Shown: positions 17,500 through 27,029 of the stretch, piece by piece | How the letters are laid out: every line of letters begins with the position of its first letter | Numbering within the stretch: position 1 is the stretch's first letter | Assembly (NCBI RefSeq): GCF_050589685.1 | Contig: NZ_JBNGOS010000008.1 | Location: 131,475-195,474, forward strand | Length of the DNA stretch: 64,000 nt | Direction of reading: 5' to 3' | From: Saccharicrinis sp050589685 | GTDB taxonomy: Bacteria; Bacteroidota; Bacteroidia; Bacteroidales; Marinilabiliaceae | Translations under genes and position numbers: made by a program | The notes under the pieces: generated by a model | Databases searched by the model: none | What the model was told of the DNA's origin: nothing | Seen by the model: only the letters and a program-made list of their open reading frames with translations

Positions 17500-18204
17500 T
17501 TACTTTTTGTGTAATCCACATTCCTTTGTATCCGGATTTTCCCAGTACCATCGGCCGGCTCTAATGTCTTCGCCCGGCATAATAGCTCTTGTACAAGGCT
17601 GGCAGCCAATACTTGGATAACCTTTGTCGTGAAGCGGGTTATAAGGGATACCATTTTCTTTGATGTAATCCCAAACATCTTTCTCGCTCCATTTAGCCAA
17701 AGGGTTGATCTTTAAAATATTGTTGTTCTCGTCCCATTCCACTACCTGAACATGGGTACGTGTTACCGATTGATCGGCCCGCAGCCCGCAAACCCATGCC
17801 TCTAATCCTTCAAAAGCTCGTTTTAATGGTTCCAGTTTACGGTTGTAACAGCATTCCTTTCTGTTTTCGATACTGTCGTAAAACAGGTTAATCCCCTTTG
17901 TTTCAACCATTTTCTGAACGGCTTCTGCTTTCGGTGAATATACCTTTAGGTTTGTTTTGTATTTCTTAGAAGTACGATCAATGAGCTCATAAGTTTCAGA
18001 AAATAATCTACCTGTGTCCAAGGTGAAAATATGGGCCTGGTCTGTAACCGAAGTTATCATTTGGGTTAATACCTGATCTTCGGCACCCAGGCTTGAAGCC
18101 AATGCTATTTTATCATTATATTTCTTTACGAAGTATCTGATTACTTCAACCGGATTGCTATCCGCAAATTGCGCATTTAGTCCGGCAATTTCTTCCTTTG
18201 TCAT
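17500..18204 (-). CDS. cysH: Adenylyl-/phosphoadenylyl-sulfate reductase
   Basis: A 234-residue reductase turning activated sulfate into sulfite for cysteine synthesis. SSLGAEDQVL is the PP-loop-like nucleotide site. A cysteine pair in KECCYNRK and a second in GCQPCTRA make the CC/CxxC set that holds a 4Fe-4S cluster, so APS is the likely substrate rather than PAPS. The C-terminal ECGLH carries the catalytic cysteine. Other sulfate assimilation genes (sulfurylase, sulfite reductase) are not in the window. A TAATTTTG element on the minus strand (18242-18249) is a fair promoter, about 38 bases upstream. Confidence 0.92.
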   Translation of the reverse strand: MTKEEIAGLNAQFADSNPVEVIRYFVKKYNDKIALASSLGAEDQVLTQMITSVTDQAHIFTLDTGRLFSETYELIDRTSKKYKTNLKVYSPKAEAVQKMVETKGINLFYDSIENRKECCYNRKLEPLKRAFEGLEAWVCGLRADQSVTRTHVQVVEWDENNNILKINPLAKWSEKDVWDYIKENGIPYNPLHDKGYPSIGCQPCTRAIMPGEDIRAGRWYWENPDTKECGLHKK

Positions 18205-18241
18205 CCTCTTATTAAGCTTAAAAATGCGGTTGTTGATGCAG

Positions 18242-18249
18242 CAAAATTA
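18242..18249 (-). promoter_or_regulatory. Candidate -7 element for cysH
   Basis: The minus strand reads TAATTTTG, a TAnnTTTG match, 38 bases upstream of the start. No clear -33 is seen. Confidence 0.35.
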
Positions 18250-18301
18250 ACACCAAACAACCGCAATTGGTTTAACTGTTAGTTTTTTAACTTAAGTTTA
18301 A

Positions 18302-19321
18302 CTATAATTTATCGCCAAAGCACACGCCCATGTTTCGAGCTTTCATGACTAACCGGTTGTTCGGTTCAATTAATTTAGTTTTCCCCCCTACTTCTTCCAA
18401 TGCAACAGAGTTGATTTGATTGTTTTTAACACAAACCATCGAGCCGAAATTTTTGTCTTTGATCATTTTGGCTGCGTAAGAACCATAGCGGGTTGCCAGA
18501 ACCCTGTCGGCTGGAGAAGGAGTGCCACCTCTTTGTGTGTAGCCTAAAATAGTTTCGCGTGTTTCAAGACCTGTCCGTTCCTGGATTTGTTTTCCGATAA
18601 ATCGGGCGGCGCTCTTTTTTTTCGGAACCTTAATGCCTTCGCCAACCACCACAATGGAATAAGGTTTGCCTCTTTCGGAACGTCTAAGGAGTGCATTGGT
18701 AATCACATCCATATCGTACTCTATTTCAGGAAGCAGCACGATGTCGCCGCCTCCGGCAACACCCGAATGCAATGCTATCCAGCCTGCGTTGTGGCCCATT
18801 ACTTCAATCACCATAACGCGTTTGTGAGAGTTGGCAGTGGTATGAAGTCGGTCAATCGCATCGGTGGCAATGTTGACCGCAGAATCAAAACCAAATGTGA
18901 CATCGGTACCCCAAACGTCGTTATCAATCGTTTTTGGCAGTCCAACAATGTTGAGTCCTTCCTTGGATAGTAAGTTGGCCGTGCGCTGCGTTCCGTTACC
19001 TCCAATACAAACCAGCGCATCCAATCCCATTTTATGGTAATTTTCCTTGATTACCTGAGGTTTGTCTTCCACGGTGTCCCCTTCTTGCGGTTTAAAGGGT
19101 TTCATTCGTGAAGTTCCAAGGATGGTTCCTCCCAATGTGAGTATACCGGATAATTTATCTTCGGTTAACAGTTCGTAATCCATATCGATAAGCCCACTAA
19201 AACCGTTTGAGATTCCAATTACTTCCATACCATACTGAACAATGGCTGTTTTTCCTACTCCTCTTATGGCTGCATTTATTCCGGGACAGTCCCCGCCTGC
19301 TGATAATATTCCTACTTTCAT
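18302..19321 (-). CDS. pfkA: 6-phosphofructokinase
   Basis: A 339-residue PFK-A family enzyme phosphorylating fructose 6-phosphate in glycolysis. GGDCPGINAAIRG begins the fold. The phosphoryl-donor region reads CIGGNGTQ and the catalytic loop PKTIDNDVWGTD. E. coli PfkA has GGDGS and PGTIDND at these places, while PPi-dependent enzymes have GGDD and PKTIDND. This protein therefore mixes a glycine at position 104 with a lysine at 124, and has Asn where Asp 103 is usual, so its donor (ATP or pyrophosphate) cannot be settled from sequence. ATG 19321 is chosen because the sixteen codons before it are not family-like. Confidence 0.92.
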   Translation of the reverse strand: MKVGILSAGGDCPGINAAIRGVGKTAIVQYGMEVIGISNGFSGLIDMDYELLTEDKLSGILTLGGTILGTSRMKPFKPQEGDTVEDKPQVIKENYHKMGLDALVCIGGNGTQRTANLLSKEGLNIVGLPKTIDNDVWGTDVTFGFDSAVNIATDAIDRLHTTANSHKRVMVIEVMGHNAGWIALHSGVAGGGDIVLLPEIEYDMDVITNALLRRSERGKPYSIVVVGEGIKVPKKKSAARFIGKQIQERTGLETRETILGYTQRGGTPSPADRVLATRYGSYAAKMIKDKNFGSMVCVKNNQINSVALEEVGGKTKLIEPNNRLVMKARNMGVCFGDKL

Positions 19322-19675
19322 TGCGTAAAATTTGATATTAAGAGATTTTCGCTGCTTGTAGCAAAACATCTATTTGGTAAACCACGGGACTACCATGATA
19401 AAAGTCATCATAAAATGACGGGTAAATTTAATTTAAAAATCCCTTTTTAGGAACTAATGTTGCACAGATGTTATAAAAAAGCTTTACTTTTTTATAAGTA
19501 GGTTGGGTATTGCTCATTCTCCGGGCTGATTATACGCTATTTTTATTCACCTTCTTAAACTTCTTCGCATTAGCTTGGGCTTTCACTGCGACGGAACAAG
19601 CTTTGTGCGTATTCCTTGCCAGGGGAAAAGAAAAATGGTATTAAAGCATTTATTCCGCTTAAGTATTATTTATGT
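19322..19675. other. Intergenic stretch without a recognisable gene
   Basis: About 350 bases between the phosphofructokinase and universal stress genes, both on the minus strand. No credible gene, terminator or repeat is seen. The pfkA promoter must lie here but I cannot place it. Confidence 0.4.
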
Positions 19676-20542
19676 TTATTTGTGAAAGAATAAGGTAGGG
19701 ATTTCTGCGCTAAAGAGAATTTTCCTGGTTTGGCTGGGGTGCATCATTTTAGCAATAAAGTTACGCTTTTTACGCGTAATAGCCATTAAATCAATATTGT
19801 TGTTTTCAATGTATTCCATGGATGCTGCAACCATATCGTGTCCGCAAATATAATCGCAAATCATGCTTTGGTTCCTGTAGGTAGATTTACAATATTCACT
19901 GTATTCTTTCAATTGTTCTGCGTCTACTTTTTCTTTTCCAGCAGGACAATATTGAACATTATGTATTTTGGTTTTAAAAGTACCCACTAGTCGGACTAAT
20001 TTGTGGAGTGAGGTGTATTCGCACTTCGCAAAATCGGTTACAAATAGTATGTTGTTGATTTTGTCAAGATTAAAGCTGTAATTGATAGGGACTGCCATAA
20101 CCGGAAAGGACACACCTTTAATGATATCCAGTGTTACACTGCCCAGGAGTTCCTTGATAGTTTCGCCCTTGCTTTTTGTTCCCATTACAATTAAATCGGG
20201 GTAATATTCCTTACAAAACAATTGAATCGCATCCTCCGGATATCCATCTAAAACCCGCAGCTTGATTTGGAGGTTATTGCTTCTCCTGGTATTGCTAAGA
20301 ACGTGTGCCTTTAATTTTTCAAGTTCGGTATAAGCATCTTGGTGCGAAAGTATTGTGGTTTCAGATTTTTCGTTTCCACTGTCGGTTTCGCTGTCGCTTT
20401 CTCCGTCGCTTTCACTCAAAAAGTTGGTATAACAATAAAGTAAAGTAATTTCACCACCCACATGTTCTGCTATTGCGGTACAATACTCAATTGCCTTTAA
20501 GGTGTACGGCGCAAAATTAACTGGAATTAAAAATCTAATCAT
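19676..20542 (-). CDS. Double-domain universal stress protein (UspA family)
   Basis: A 288-residue protein with two Usp domains. The first ends with the ATP-binding signature MGTKSKGETIKELLGSVT (G-x2-G-x9-G-S). The second (about residues 150-288) lacks a clear copy of it, so ATP binding is probably confined to the first. An unusual acidic insert rich in S, D and E (about residues 43-60) lies within the first domain. The start is preceded by GGAGG, a strong Shine-Dalgarno sequence that is rare in this window. Usp proteins aid survival under stress; the trigger is unknown. It is divergent from the photolyase gene. Confidence 0.88.
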   Translation of the reverse strand: MIRFLIPVNFAPYTLKAIEYCTAIAEHVGGEITLLYCYTNFLSESDGESDSETDSGNEKSETTILSHQDAYTELEKLKAHVLSNTRRSNNLQIKLRVLDGYPEDAIQLFCKEYYPDLIVMGTKSKGETIKELLGSVTLDIIKGVSFPVMAVPINYSFNLDKINNILFVTDFAKCEYTSLHKLVRLVGTFKTKIHNVQYCPAGKEKVDAEQLKEYSEYCKSTYRNQSMICDYICGHDMVAASMEYIENNNIDLMAITRKKRNFIAKMMHPSQTRKILFSAEIPTLFFHK

Positions 20543-20702
20543 AAGTAATCCTCCAAGTCAGCTTTTCTTGATATTGTGTTTGTATAAAGTTATCAATATT
20601 TAAACAGAATGGTACCAATTGTGTTTCAAATATTAGGAACTGTTAGGTTTATGGTTTAAACAATAACGTAAAAAAAAATAGAATAATATAATATTTAACA
20701 AA

Positions 20703-21998
20703 TTGAAAAGTACAACTACCAGAATAAACATCGTTTGGCTCAGAAATGAATTGAGGTTAGCCGATAATGCGGTCATACAAGGAGCTGCCAGGGAAAAACA
20801 GCCCATTCTTGTCGTGTATATTTTTGATGAGTCGGCAGTTTGCAAGCTGGATTCGGATGATAGCAGAATTTCATTTATTCACGATCGGCTGAATATTATA
20901 TATCAAGAACTGAAAGGGCACGGTAGCTCGCTTTGGGTAGCAAGAGGGAATGTAGTAGAGATTTGGAAAACTATCTTTCAAAAATATAACGTAAATGCCA
21001 TTTATGCAGCTGAAGATTATGAGCCGGACGGAATAAAACGTGATGGTATGATTGCAGATTTGTGTGTAGCCCATCGTGTGGGATTTCAGCTCTTAAAAGA
21101 CCGTGTAATTTTTGCCAAGGACGAAGTGGTCAAGAAAGACCAAAGTCCATATTCTGTTTACACACCGTATAAAAGGCAGTGGCTAAGGCGGTATCAGGAT
21201 ATGGAGCCGATTCGAAGGAGCGAATGGAGGCCTGTTTTTCTAGATGGGGTTTTACCTTTTCCGTCCCTACGTTCGCTGGGATTTGACAGGGGGAGGTTAA
21301 CGGTGAAGGATTTTACCCTCGAAGGGTTGGAAGACTATGGTAAAAACCGCGACTACCCGTTTAAAAACTCAGGGTCAAACCTGGGGCCCCACCTGCGCTA
21401 TGGTACTACGTGTATACGAAAGGCGGTGGAGGTGGCGATGGGAAAAAGCGAGGTGTTTCTCTCGGAATTGATCTGGCGGGAGTTTTTTATGCAGGCATTA
21501 TATCATTTCCCTCATTCGGCAACTCGCAATTTTAAAAAACAATATGATTTTATTTCCTGGAGAAACAATGAAATGGAATTTGAGCTTTGGTGCAATGGGA
21601 AGACTGGTTTTCCTATGGTAGATGCGGGAATGCGGGAATTAAATGAAAGCGGTTATATGCACAACCGTACACGTATGGTGGTAGCTTCGTTTTTGTGCAA
21701 GCATTTATTGATTGACTGGCGCTGGGGCGAAGCTTATTTTTCGTCCAGGCTGTTGGATTATGAAATGGCGTCGAACATAGGCAATTGGCAATGGGCAGCA
21801 GGAACAGGATGTGATGCGGCACCTTATTTTAGGGTTTTTAATCCCACTAGTCAACAGGAAAAATTTGATCCTGATTTTATTTATATCAAGCAATGGATTC
21901 CGGAGTTTGGGACGGGGGATTACCCTAAACCCATGTTGGACCATGCCATGGCCAGGGAAAGGGCTATAAGGACGTACAAAGAAGGAATAGTGAAATAA
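20703..21998 (+). CDS. phrB: Deoxyribodipyrimidine photolyase (class I CPD type)
   Basis: A 431-residue FAD-dependent DNA repair enzyme that splits pyrimidine dimers with light. The N-terminal antenna domain starts INIVWLRNELRLADN. The FAD domain has LIWREFFMQALYHFP, HNRTRMVVASFLCKHLLIDWRWGE, DYEMASNIGNWQW and AGTGCDAAPYFRVFNP, ending with IKQWIPE. The class I signatures are complete. The only workable start is TTG at 20703, because no ATG lies between it and the conserved N-terminus. It is divergent from the universal stress gene and converges on queA, with a shared hairpin between. Confidence 0.92.
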   Translation: MKSTTTRINIVWLRNELRLADNAVIQGAAREKQPILVVYIFDESAVCKLDSDDSRISFIHDRLNIIYQELKGHGSSLWVARGNVVEIWKTIFQKYNVNAIYAAEDYEPDGIKRDGMIADLCVAHRVGFQLLKDRVIFAKDEVVKKDQSPYSVYTPYKRQWLRRYQDMEPIRRSEWRPVFLDGVLPFPSLRSLGFDRGRLTVKDFTLEGLEDYGKNRDYPFKNSGSNLGPHLRYGTTCIRKAVEVAMGKSEVFLSELIWREFFMQALYHFPHSATRNFKKQYDFISWRNNEMEFELWCNGKTGFPMVDAGMRELNESGYMHNRTRMVVASFLCKHLLIDWRWGEAYFSSRLLDYEMASNIGNWQWAAGTGCDAAPYFRVFNPTSQQEKFDPDFIYIKQWIPEFGTGDYPKPMLDHAMARERAIRTYKEGIVK

Positions 21999-22000
21999 AA

Positions 22001-22026
22001 AAGCCGCATTATCAATGTAATGCGGC
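22001..22026 (-). terminator. Terminator between photolyase and queA
   Basis: GCCGCATTA pairs with TAATGCGGC (22003-22011, 22018-22026) around a six-base loop. The T run is strong on the minus strand (TTTTTT) and weak on the plus strand, so it mainly ends the queA transcript but may act on both. Confidence 0.85.
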
Positions 22027-22048
22027 TTTGGATATTTTATTAACAAGG

Positions 22049-23098
22049 TTATAATATCAACATGGCATCTCCGTATGAACCAAAGCGATACTTCTCTTTA
22101 ACAGCTACTTCGTAGGCGTTCATCAAATTGTCGTAACCGCTGAATGCTGCGGTCATCATCATTAAAGTGGATAATGGAAGATGGAAATTTGAGACCATGC
22201 AGTTAGCAACATTAAATTCATATGGCGGAAAAATAAACTTGTTTGTCCATCCTTCAAAAGGTTTAACGTGGCCAAAAGTAGAGACTGAACTTTCGATGGT
22301 TCTCATAACCGTTGTTCCTACAGCACAAATTTTTTGGCGGTCATCCTTCCCTTTGTTAATAATGTTACAGGCTTCTTCGGTGATAAATATTTGCTCCGAA
22401 TCCATTTTGTGCTTCGTTAGATCCTCAACATCTACCGAACGGAAGTTTCCTAATCCAACATGTAAAGTTATTTCCGCAAAGTTAACGCCTAAGATTTCCA
22501 GGCGCTTCATCAGCTCCCTGCTAAAGTGCATGCCCGCAGTAGGTGCGGCAACCGCACCTTCGTGCTTAGCGTAGATGGTTTGGTAACGTTCTTTGTCTTC
22601 AGGTTCTACCTTGCGGTTGATAATTTTAGGAAGTGGTGTTTCGCCCAAACCAAAAAGCGCTTTTTTAAATTCATCGTAAGGGCCGTCGTACAAGAAACGC
22701 AACGTACGCCCACGTGAGGTAGTGTTGTCAATAACTTCGGCTACCATTTCGTCGCTTTCGCCAAAGTAAAGCTTGTTGCCTATCCTAATTTTTCGTGCCG
22801 GATCAACCAATACATCCCAAAGTTTCTGATCACGGTTCAATTCGCGAAGTAAAAACACTTCAATTTCTGCTCCTGTTTTTTCTTTGTTTCCGTGCAGCCG
22901 TGCTGGAAAAACCTTGGTGTTATTAAAGATCATTACGTCCTGGTCTTCGAAATATGTAACCAGGTCTTTAAAAACCTTATGTTCTATTTCTCCGGTTTTT
23001 TTGTCCAGGACAAGCATGCGGGCTTCGTCGCGATTGTGGGCTGGGTGTAAGGCTATTAGTTCTTCAGGAAGATTGTACTTAAACTTCGATAACTTCAT
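22049..23098 (-). CDS. queA: S-adenosylmethionine:tRNA ribosyltransferase-isomerase
   Basis: A 349-residue enzyme that transfers and rearranges the ribosyl part of AdoMet onto preQ1-modified tRNA, making epoxyqueuosine. Signatures include FNNTKVFPARL, the GAVAAPTAGMHFS stretch, EITLHVGLGNFRSV and VSNFHLPLSTLMMM. Length is normal. It is the last gene of a minus-strand run ftsX-DUF3098-uppP-truB-queA, although about 200 bases separate it from truB, so it may also have its own promoter. A strong terminator follows. Confidence 0.95.
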   Translation of the reverse strand: MKLSKFKYNLPEELIALHPAHNRDEARMLVLDKKTGEIEHKVFKDLVTYFEDQDVMIFNNTKVFPARLHGNKEKTGAEIEVFLLRELNRDQKLWDVLVDPARKIRIGNKLYFGESDEMVAEVIDNTTSRGRTLRFLYDGPYDEFKKALFGLGETPLPKIINRKVEPEDKERYQTIYAKHEGAVAAPTAGMHFSRELMKRLEILGVNFAEITLHVGLGNFRSVDVEDLTKHKMDSEQIFITEEACNIINKGKDDRQKICAVGTTVMRTIESSVSTFGHVKPFEGWTNKFIFPPYEFNVANCMVSNFHLPLSTLMMMTAAFSGYDNLMNAYEVAVKEKYRFGSYGDAMLIL

Positions 23099-23295
23099 TT
23101 GTGTTTGCTTTATATTTTAGTCAACAACGGTTCTTTTCTATTTTATACGGTACAAACGCGTTGTCGTTTGATACGTAGTAACTTATTGGGTAAAAATGCT
23201 ATTTAAACCTATTGATGTAATTGAGATTGTGTTATTTAAGGTAAATATGCGCATAGGAGCAACCTTATACGCAGAGATTTGCCAAAGGTTACAAA

Positions 23296-24012
23296 TTATT
23301 TTAATTTTTTTTCAAAGGTTTCGATATTCATGCTATTTTCGTTGATAAACAGACCGATACGGGTTCTTTTTAGGGCTGTTAAGTGGGCTCCGCTTTTAAG
23401 CGCCTGTCCAATATCACGTGCCAAACCACGTATGTATGTTCCTTTACTACAAACAATTCTTAATATCAATTGGTTCTGATCAAATTCAAGAATTTCTATT
23501 TCGGTAATAATTAGTTTCTTCGGTTTTAACCCCGGGTCTTTTCCTTTGCGGGCGAATTCATAAGCTCTTTTCCCTTTCACTTTCACGGCAGAAAAAGCCG
23601 GGGGTATTTGGTCCAGTTCGCCTATGAATGCATGTAAGGTTTCTTCAACAAGTTCGCGGTTGATGTGTTCCGTGGGATATTCGGCATCAATTTCGGTTTC
23701 CAAGTCGAAGGAAGGTGTTGTTGCGCCTAATTTAAGTGTAGCAATGTATTCTTTTTCTTTGGCTTGATAGCTGTCGATGGTTTTGGTGGCTTTTCCTGTG
23801 CAAACAATCAAAAGTCCGGTTGCCAATGGGTCCAATGTTCCGGCATGGCCAACTTTTATTTTTTTAACGCCTAATGCATTTCTGATCAGCTTCCGTATTT
23901 TGTTGACCAAATCAAAGGATGTCCATTCGTACGGTTTATCAAACAATAAAACCTCCCCTTCTTTAAAATCGTACCCTCCGGGTTTTATATTTTCCACTTC
24001 CATTTTCAACAT
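23296..24012 (-). CDS. truB: tRNA pseudouridine(55) synthase
   Basis: A 238-residue TruB making pseudouridine 55 in the T loop of tRNA. The catalytic aspartate is in GHAGTLDPLATGLL. GKRAYEFARKG, CSKGTYIRGLARDIG and AHLTALKRTRIG are further family motifs. It is a short type without a C-terminal PUA domain, as usual in Bacteroidota. Two ATG codons (24012 and 24003) are possible starts; both are kept by the reading given. It follows uppP by 67 bases in the same direction. Confidence 0.94.
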   Translation of the reverse strand: MLKMEVENIKPGGYDFKEGEVLLFDKPYEWTSFDLVNKIRKLIRNALGVKKIKVGHAGTLDPLATGLLIVCTGKATKTIDSYQAKEKEYIATLKLGATTPSFDLETEIDAEYPTEHINRELVEETLHAFIGELDQIPPAFSAVKVKGKRAYEFARKGKDPGLKPKKLIITEIEILEFDQNQLILRIVCSKGTYIRGLARDIGQALKSGAHLTALKRTRIGLFINENSMNIETFEKKLK

Positions 24013-24079
24013 TTTTTATACGCAACAAATGCCTGGGGTAATGTCCACTGACAATTGCTATTTTTTGTTATGTTGTGTT

Positions 24080-24871
24080 TTACAATGAAAAGGCTATGGC
24101 AATTACACCTACCACGGCACAGTACAATGCAAAATAAATCAGTTTTCCTCTTTTTACCAGTTGAATCATGGCATTACATGCCAACAAACCCGACACAAAC
24201 GCTCCTGTAAAACCCACCACTACAGGAAGGATTCCAATCGAAGTTGAACTTGAGTAGTCGTTTTTTAAAAGGCTCAACACGTTTTCGCCCAGAATTGGAA
24301 TCAGTACCATTAAGAATGAAAACCGGGCAACGGCTTCTCTTTTGTTTCCCAGTAACAGACCTGTAGCAATGGTTGAGCCTGATCTGGAAATGCCAGGTAG
24401 TACGGCAATTGTTTGTGCAATTCCTATGATGAACGCATCTTTAAACGAAACGTCCTTGTCCTTTGCTCTAGCATAAAACGTAAAGGCCAGCAATGTAGCT
24501 GTTATGAGCAACATACATCCCACCAAAAGCATTATATTGTCGGTACCGAAAAGTGCTTCTACCTGGTCTTTGAAAAAAACACCTACAATCGCGATTGGAA
24601 TCATACTCGCCGCGATTTTAAAAAGATATTGGGTTTCCTCATTCCATTTAAACGCAAACAAGCCCGCTATTAATTGGGCTATATCTTTTCTGAAAACAAA
24701 AATCGTACTTAATACGGTAGCTCCATGAACCACCACTGTAAAAGTTAGGTTGTCGGTGGCTTCAACACCCAACAGGTGTTTGCCAATTTCCAGATGACCA
24801 CTGCTGCTAACAGGTAAAAATTCGGTTAATCCCTGCACTATGCCAAGGATTAATGCTTCTATCCAGTTCAT
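24080..24871 (-). CDS. uppP: Undecaprenyl-diphosphatase
   Basis: A 263-residue integral membrane enzyme of the BacA type. It recycles undecaprenyl pyrophosphate to the lipid carrier for peptidoglycan and other envelope glycans. The two active-site segments are EFLPVSSSGHLEIG near the N-terminus and PGISRSGSTIATGLLLG (about residues 160-176). Seven to eight hydrophobic helices are visible. It lies between the DUF3098 gene and truB, all on one strand with short gaps. Confidence 0.95.
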   Translation of the reverse strand: MNWIEALILGIVQGLTEFLPVSSSGHLEIGKHLLGVEATDNLTFTVVVHGATVLSTIFVFRKDIAQLIAGLFAFKWNEETQYLFKIAASMIPIAIVGVFFKDQVEALFGTDNIMLLVGCMLLITATLLAFTFYARAKDKDVSFKDAFIIGIAQTIAVLPGISRSGSTIATGLLLGNKREAVARFSFLMVLIPILGENVLSLLKNDYSSSTSIGILPVVVGFTGAFVSGLLACNAMIQLVKRGKLIYFALYCAVVGVIAIAFSL

Positions 24872-24904
24872 TTTGTATTCTTGGTAAATAGGTAAGAGAA
24901 ATGG

Positions 24905-25156
24905 CTATTCGTTTTTCTTAGGTTTTTTCATGATGGCATAAATTTCAAAAGCAAAACCTGCCAGCACCAACATGGGGGCTAAAGTAATCCTTTGAAAGCC
25001 ATATATTTCTTCGTTGAAAACATTTGGGTCCTCGCTTCTACCTCCAATCATTAAAACAAAACCTAATATAACAATGGCGAAACCAATAGCCATTAAAACA
25101 TAGTTTTCCCTAGATAGGGCAAACTCAAATTTTTTTTCCTGTTTGTTGCTTGACAT
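24905..25156 (-). CDS. DUF3098 small membrane protein
   Basis: An 83-residue protein with two transmembrane helices (about residues 18-37 and 58-77). The segment between them, GGRSEDPNVFNEEIYGFQRITLAP, is the conserved core of DUF3098. Function is unknown. In many Bacteroidota it lies between ftsX and uppP, exactly as here (9 bases after ftsX, 33 before uppP), so a role in division or envelope synthesis is plausible. Confidence 0.9.
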   Translation of the reverse strand: MSSNKQEKKFEFALSRENYVLMAIGFAIVILGFVLMIGGRSEDPNVFNEEIYGFQRITLAPMLVLAGFAFEIYAIMKKPKKNE

Positions 25157-25165
25157 AGTTGTAAG

Positions 25166-26047
25166 TTAAAAATATAATTGGTCAGTTTTTAATCGCAAAT
25201 ATTTATTTACCGCAAAATAGGTTGAAACCAACGAAAGAAGGATTCCCACAATGATAACCAAAATAAATAGTATCCCGATTAATTCAATATTATCGAATCC
25301 GATAAAACCGCCTAATTCCTGGTGCAACAGATAAATGACTCCGGCCAACATGCCATTGGCGATAACCGCGCCTATAAAGCCATGAAAAACACTGATGCTC
25401 ACAAACGGTTGTCTGATAAACCCTTTGGTTGCGCCAACCAGCTGCATGGTGTTAATCAGAAACCTTTTGGCGTAAACCGACAAACGGATGGTATTATTGA
25501 TAAGTGCTATTGCTATTAGTAATAGCAATATACTGAACGTTAGTAATATCAAGCTTATTTTGTTTACATTTTCATTTACTTTCTGGATCAGGTTTTTTTG
25601 GTAAAAAACCTCTTTGACTTGTGAAAACGAACTGAAAATTTCCTCAACATTTTTAATACTGTCAGGATTGGCGTACTCTGCAAATAATTTAACCTCTATC
25701 GAAGAAAGGAGTGGGTTGTATCCCAGAAATTCCACAAAGTCTTCGCCCAATTGATCCTGGAGCTCTTTGGCTGCTCTTTCCTTGTCGATATACTCGGTGG
25801 ATTTTACATAGGAGGAGGCATCCAGATATTTCTGAAGTCTTCGAACCTCTACTTCCCTGACGTTATCCTTTAATACAATGTTAAAACCAATGTTTTCCTT
25901 CACATATGTCGAGAGACGTTGTGCGTTCAACATCAGATATCCCACCGACCCCAATAAAAATAATACCAGTGCAATACTAATTACAGTGGTAAAATATGAG
26001 TTTCTAAGCTGTCGTTGTGTATGTTGGCTATCTTTCTTTTTCATCAT
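25166..26047 (-). CDS. ftsX: Cell division protein FtsX
   Basis: A 293-residue permease-like protein of the FtsEX complex, which controls septal peptidoglycan hydrolases. A first helix (about residues 19-41), a periplasmic extracellular domain, then three C-terminal helices match FtsX topology; NTIRLSVYAKRFLINTMQLVGATKGFIRQPF is the conserved cytoplasmic-loop region. A long upstream extension is possible, but the family N-terminus begins at the KKKDSQHTQRQLRNSYF region, so I use ATG 26047. ftsE is not adjacent. First gene of the ftsX-DUF3098-uppP-truB-queA run. Confidence 0.92.
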   Translation of the reverse strand: MMKKKDSQHTQRQLRNSYFTTVISIALVLFLLGSVGYLMLNAQRLSTYVKENIGFNIVLKDNVREVEVRRLQKYLDASSYVKSTEYIDKERAAKELQDQLGEDFVEFLGYNPLLSSIEVKLFAEYANPDSIKNVEEIFSSFSQVKEVFYQKNLIQKVNENVNKISLILLTFSILLLLIAIALINNTIRLSVYAKRFLINTMQLVGATKGFIRQPFVSISVFHGFIGAVIANGMLAGVIYLLHQELGGFIGFDNIELIGILFILVIIVGILLSLVSTYFAVNKYLRLKTDQLYF

Positions 26048-26313
26048 AAAAATTGGGCGTAAAGATAAAAAAAAGAACCAATGCAAAGTAAGGTTTTCTC
26101 TTTTGTTTTGGCAATCTTTGTTTATAGCGAGTAATTTGAGTTGTGCGGACTGGGATATTATGTTTTTCCGCCTACTGATTCGCTGAAAAACTGAAGCAAT
26201 TCGTGAGATTTTGAGCGCCATATATTGTAAGTATATGTGATAATTATCGGGTCTTTTTTCTAAAATCTATTGATCTATTATTATCTTGGCGCGCTAAATA
26301 TAAAGTTGGCAGG

Positions 26314-26781
26314 ATGAATAATAATGACGTTTTAAGAAGTTTAAGATATACTTTTGATATTGACGACGATAATATGATAAAGTTGTTTGCCTTGGCGAAC
26401 GTTACCGTTAGCCGCGCTCAGGTAAGCGATTGGTTAAAGAAGGAAGAAGACGAATCGTTTACAACAATTGTGGATGAATTTTTTTCGGCGTTCTTAAATG
26501 GTTTTATCATTTTAAAAAGAGGAAAAAAAGATGGTGAAATACCGGTAAACGAAAAAAGGTTGAACAATAACTTAATCCTGCGAAAGCTTAAGATTGCCCT
26601 TCAGTTAAAGGATGCTGATATGATTGAAATTCTTTCCTTGTCGGATTTTAGAATAAGCAAGCATGAGTTAAGCGCTTTTTTTCGTAAACCCGGACAGAAT
26701 CAGTATAGGGTTTGTAAGGATCAGATATTGAGGAAGTTTATGTTTGGCTTACAGAAAAAATTTAGGCCTAAAGTCGAATAA
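26314..26781 (+). CDS. DUF1456 family protein (YehS-like)
   Basis: A 155-residue protein with two copies of the DUF1456 domain. The first begins MNNNDVLRSLRYTFDIDDDNMIKLF, the second NNLILRKLKIALQLKDADMIEIL; each contains a V/I-S-x-x-Q/E-V/L-S helix (VSRAQVSDWL, ISKHELSAFF). This matches E. coli YehS in length and layout. Function is unknown; the helical layout suggests nucleic-acid or protein binding, but that is a guess. It is a lone plus-strand gene. Confidence 0.88.
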   Translation: MNNNDVLRSLRYTFDIDDDNMIKLFALANVTVSRAQVSDWLKKEEDESFTTIVDEFFSAFLNGFIILKRGKKDGEIPVNEKRLNNNLILRKLKIALQLKDADMIEILSLSDFRISKHELSAFFRKPGQNQYRVCKDQILRKFMFGLQKKFRPKVE

Positions 26782-27029
26782 CCAATATTTTTTAATTCTG
26801 TGTTGTCGTAAAAAAATGCGGAACATGGTTTTACAAGGTAGCTTTACAAGGCAGCCTGGCTATGAAAGTTGAGATAGAAAATTGTTAATTGGCATCCAGC
26901 AATTTAAGGCACTGCTTTGCTTTAGGTCTAATGGTATGCAATGAAAAATAGGATTAGATATAAAAGTTTAAAAGTTGCCCTGGTTATTGCCGGTTTTATT
27001 AGCATTTAGGACAACTTTTGTTAATATGG

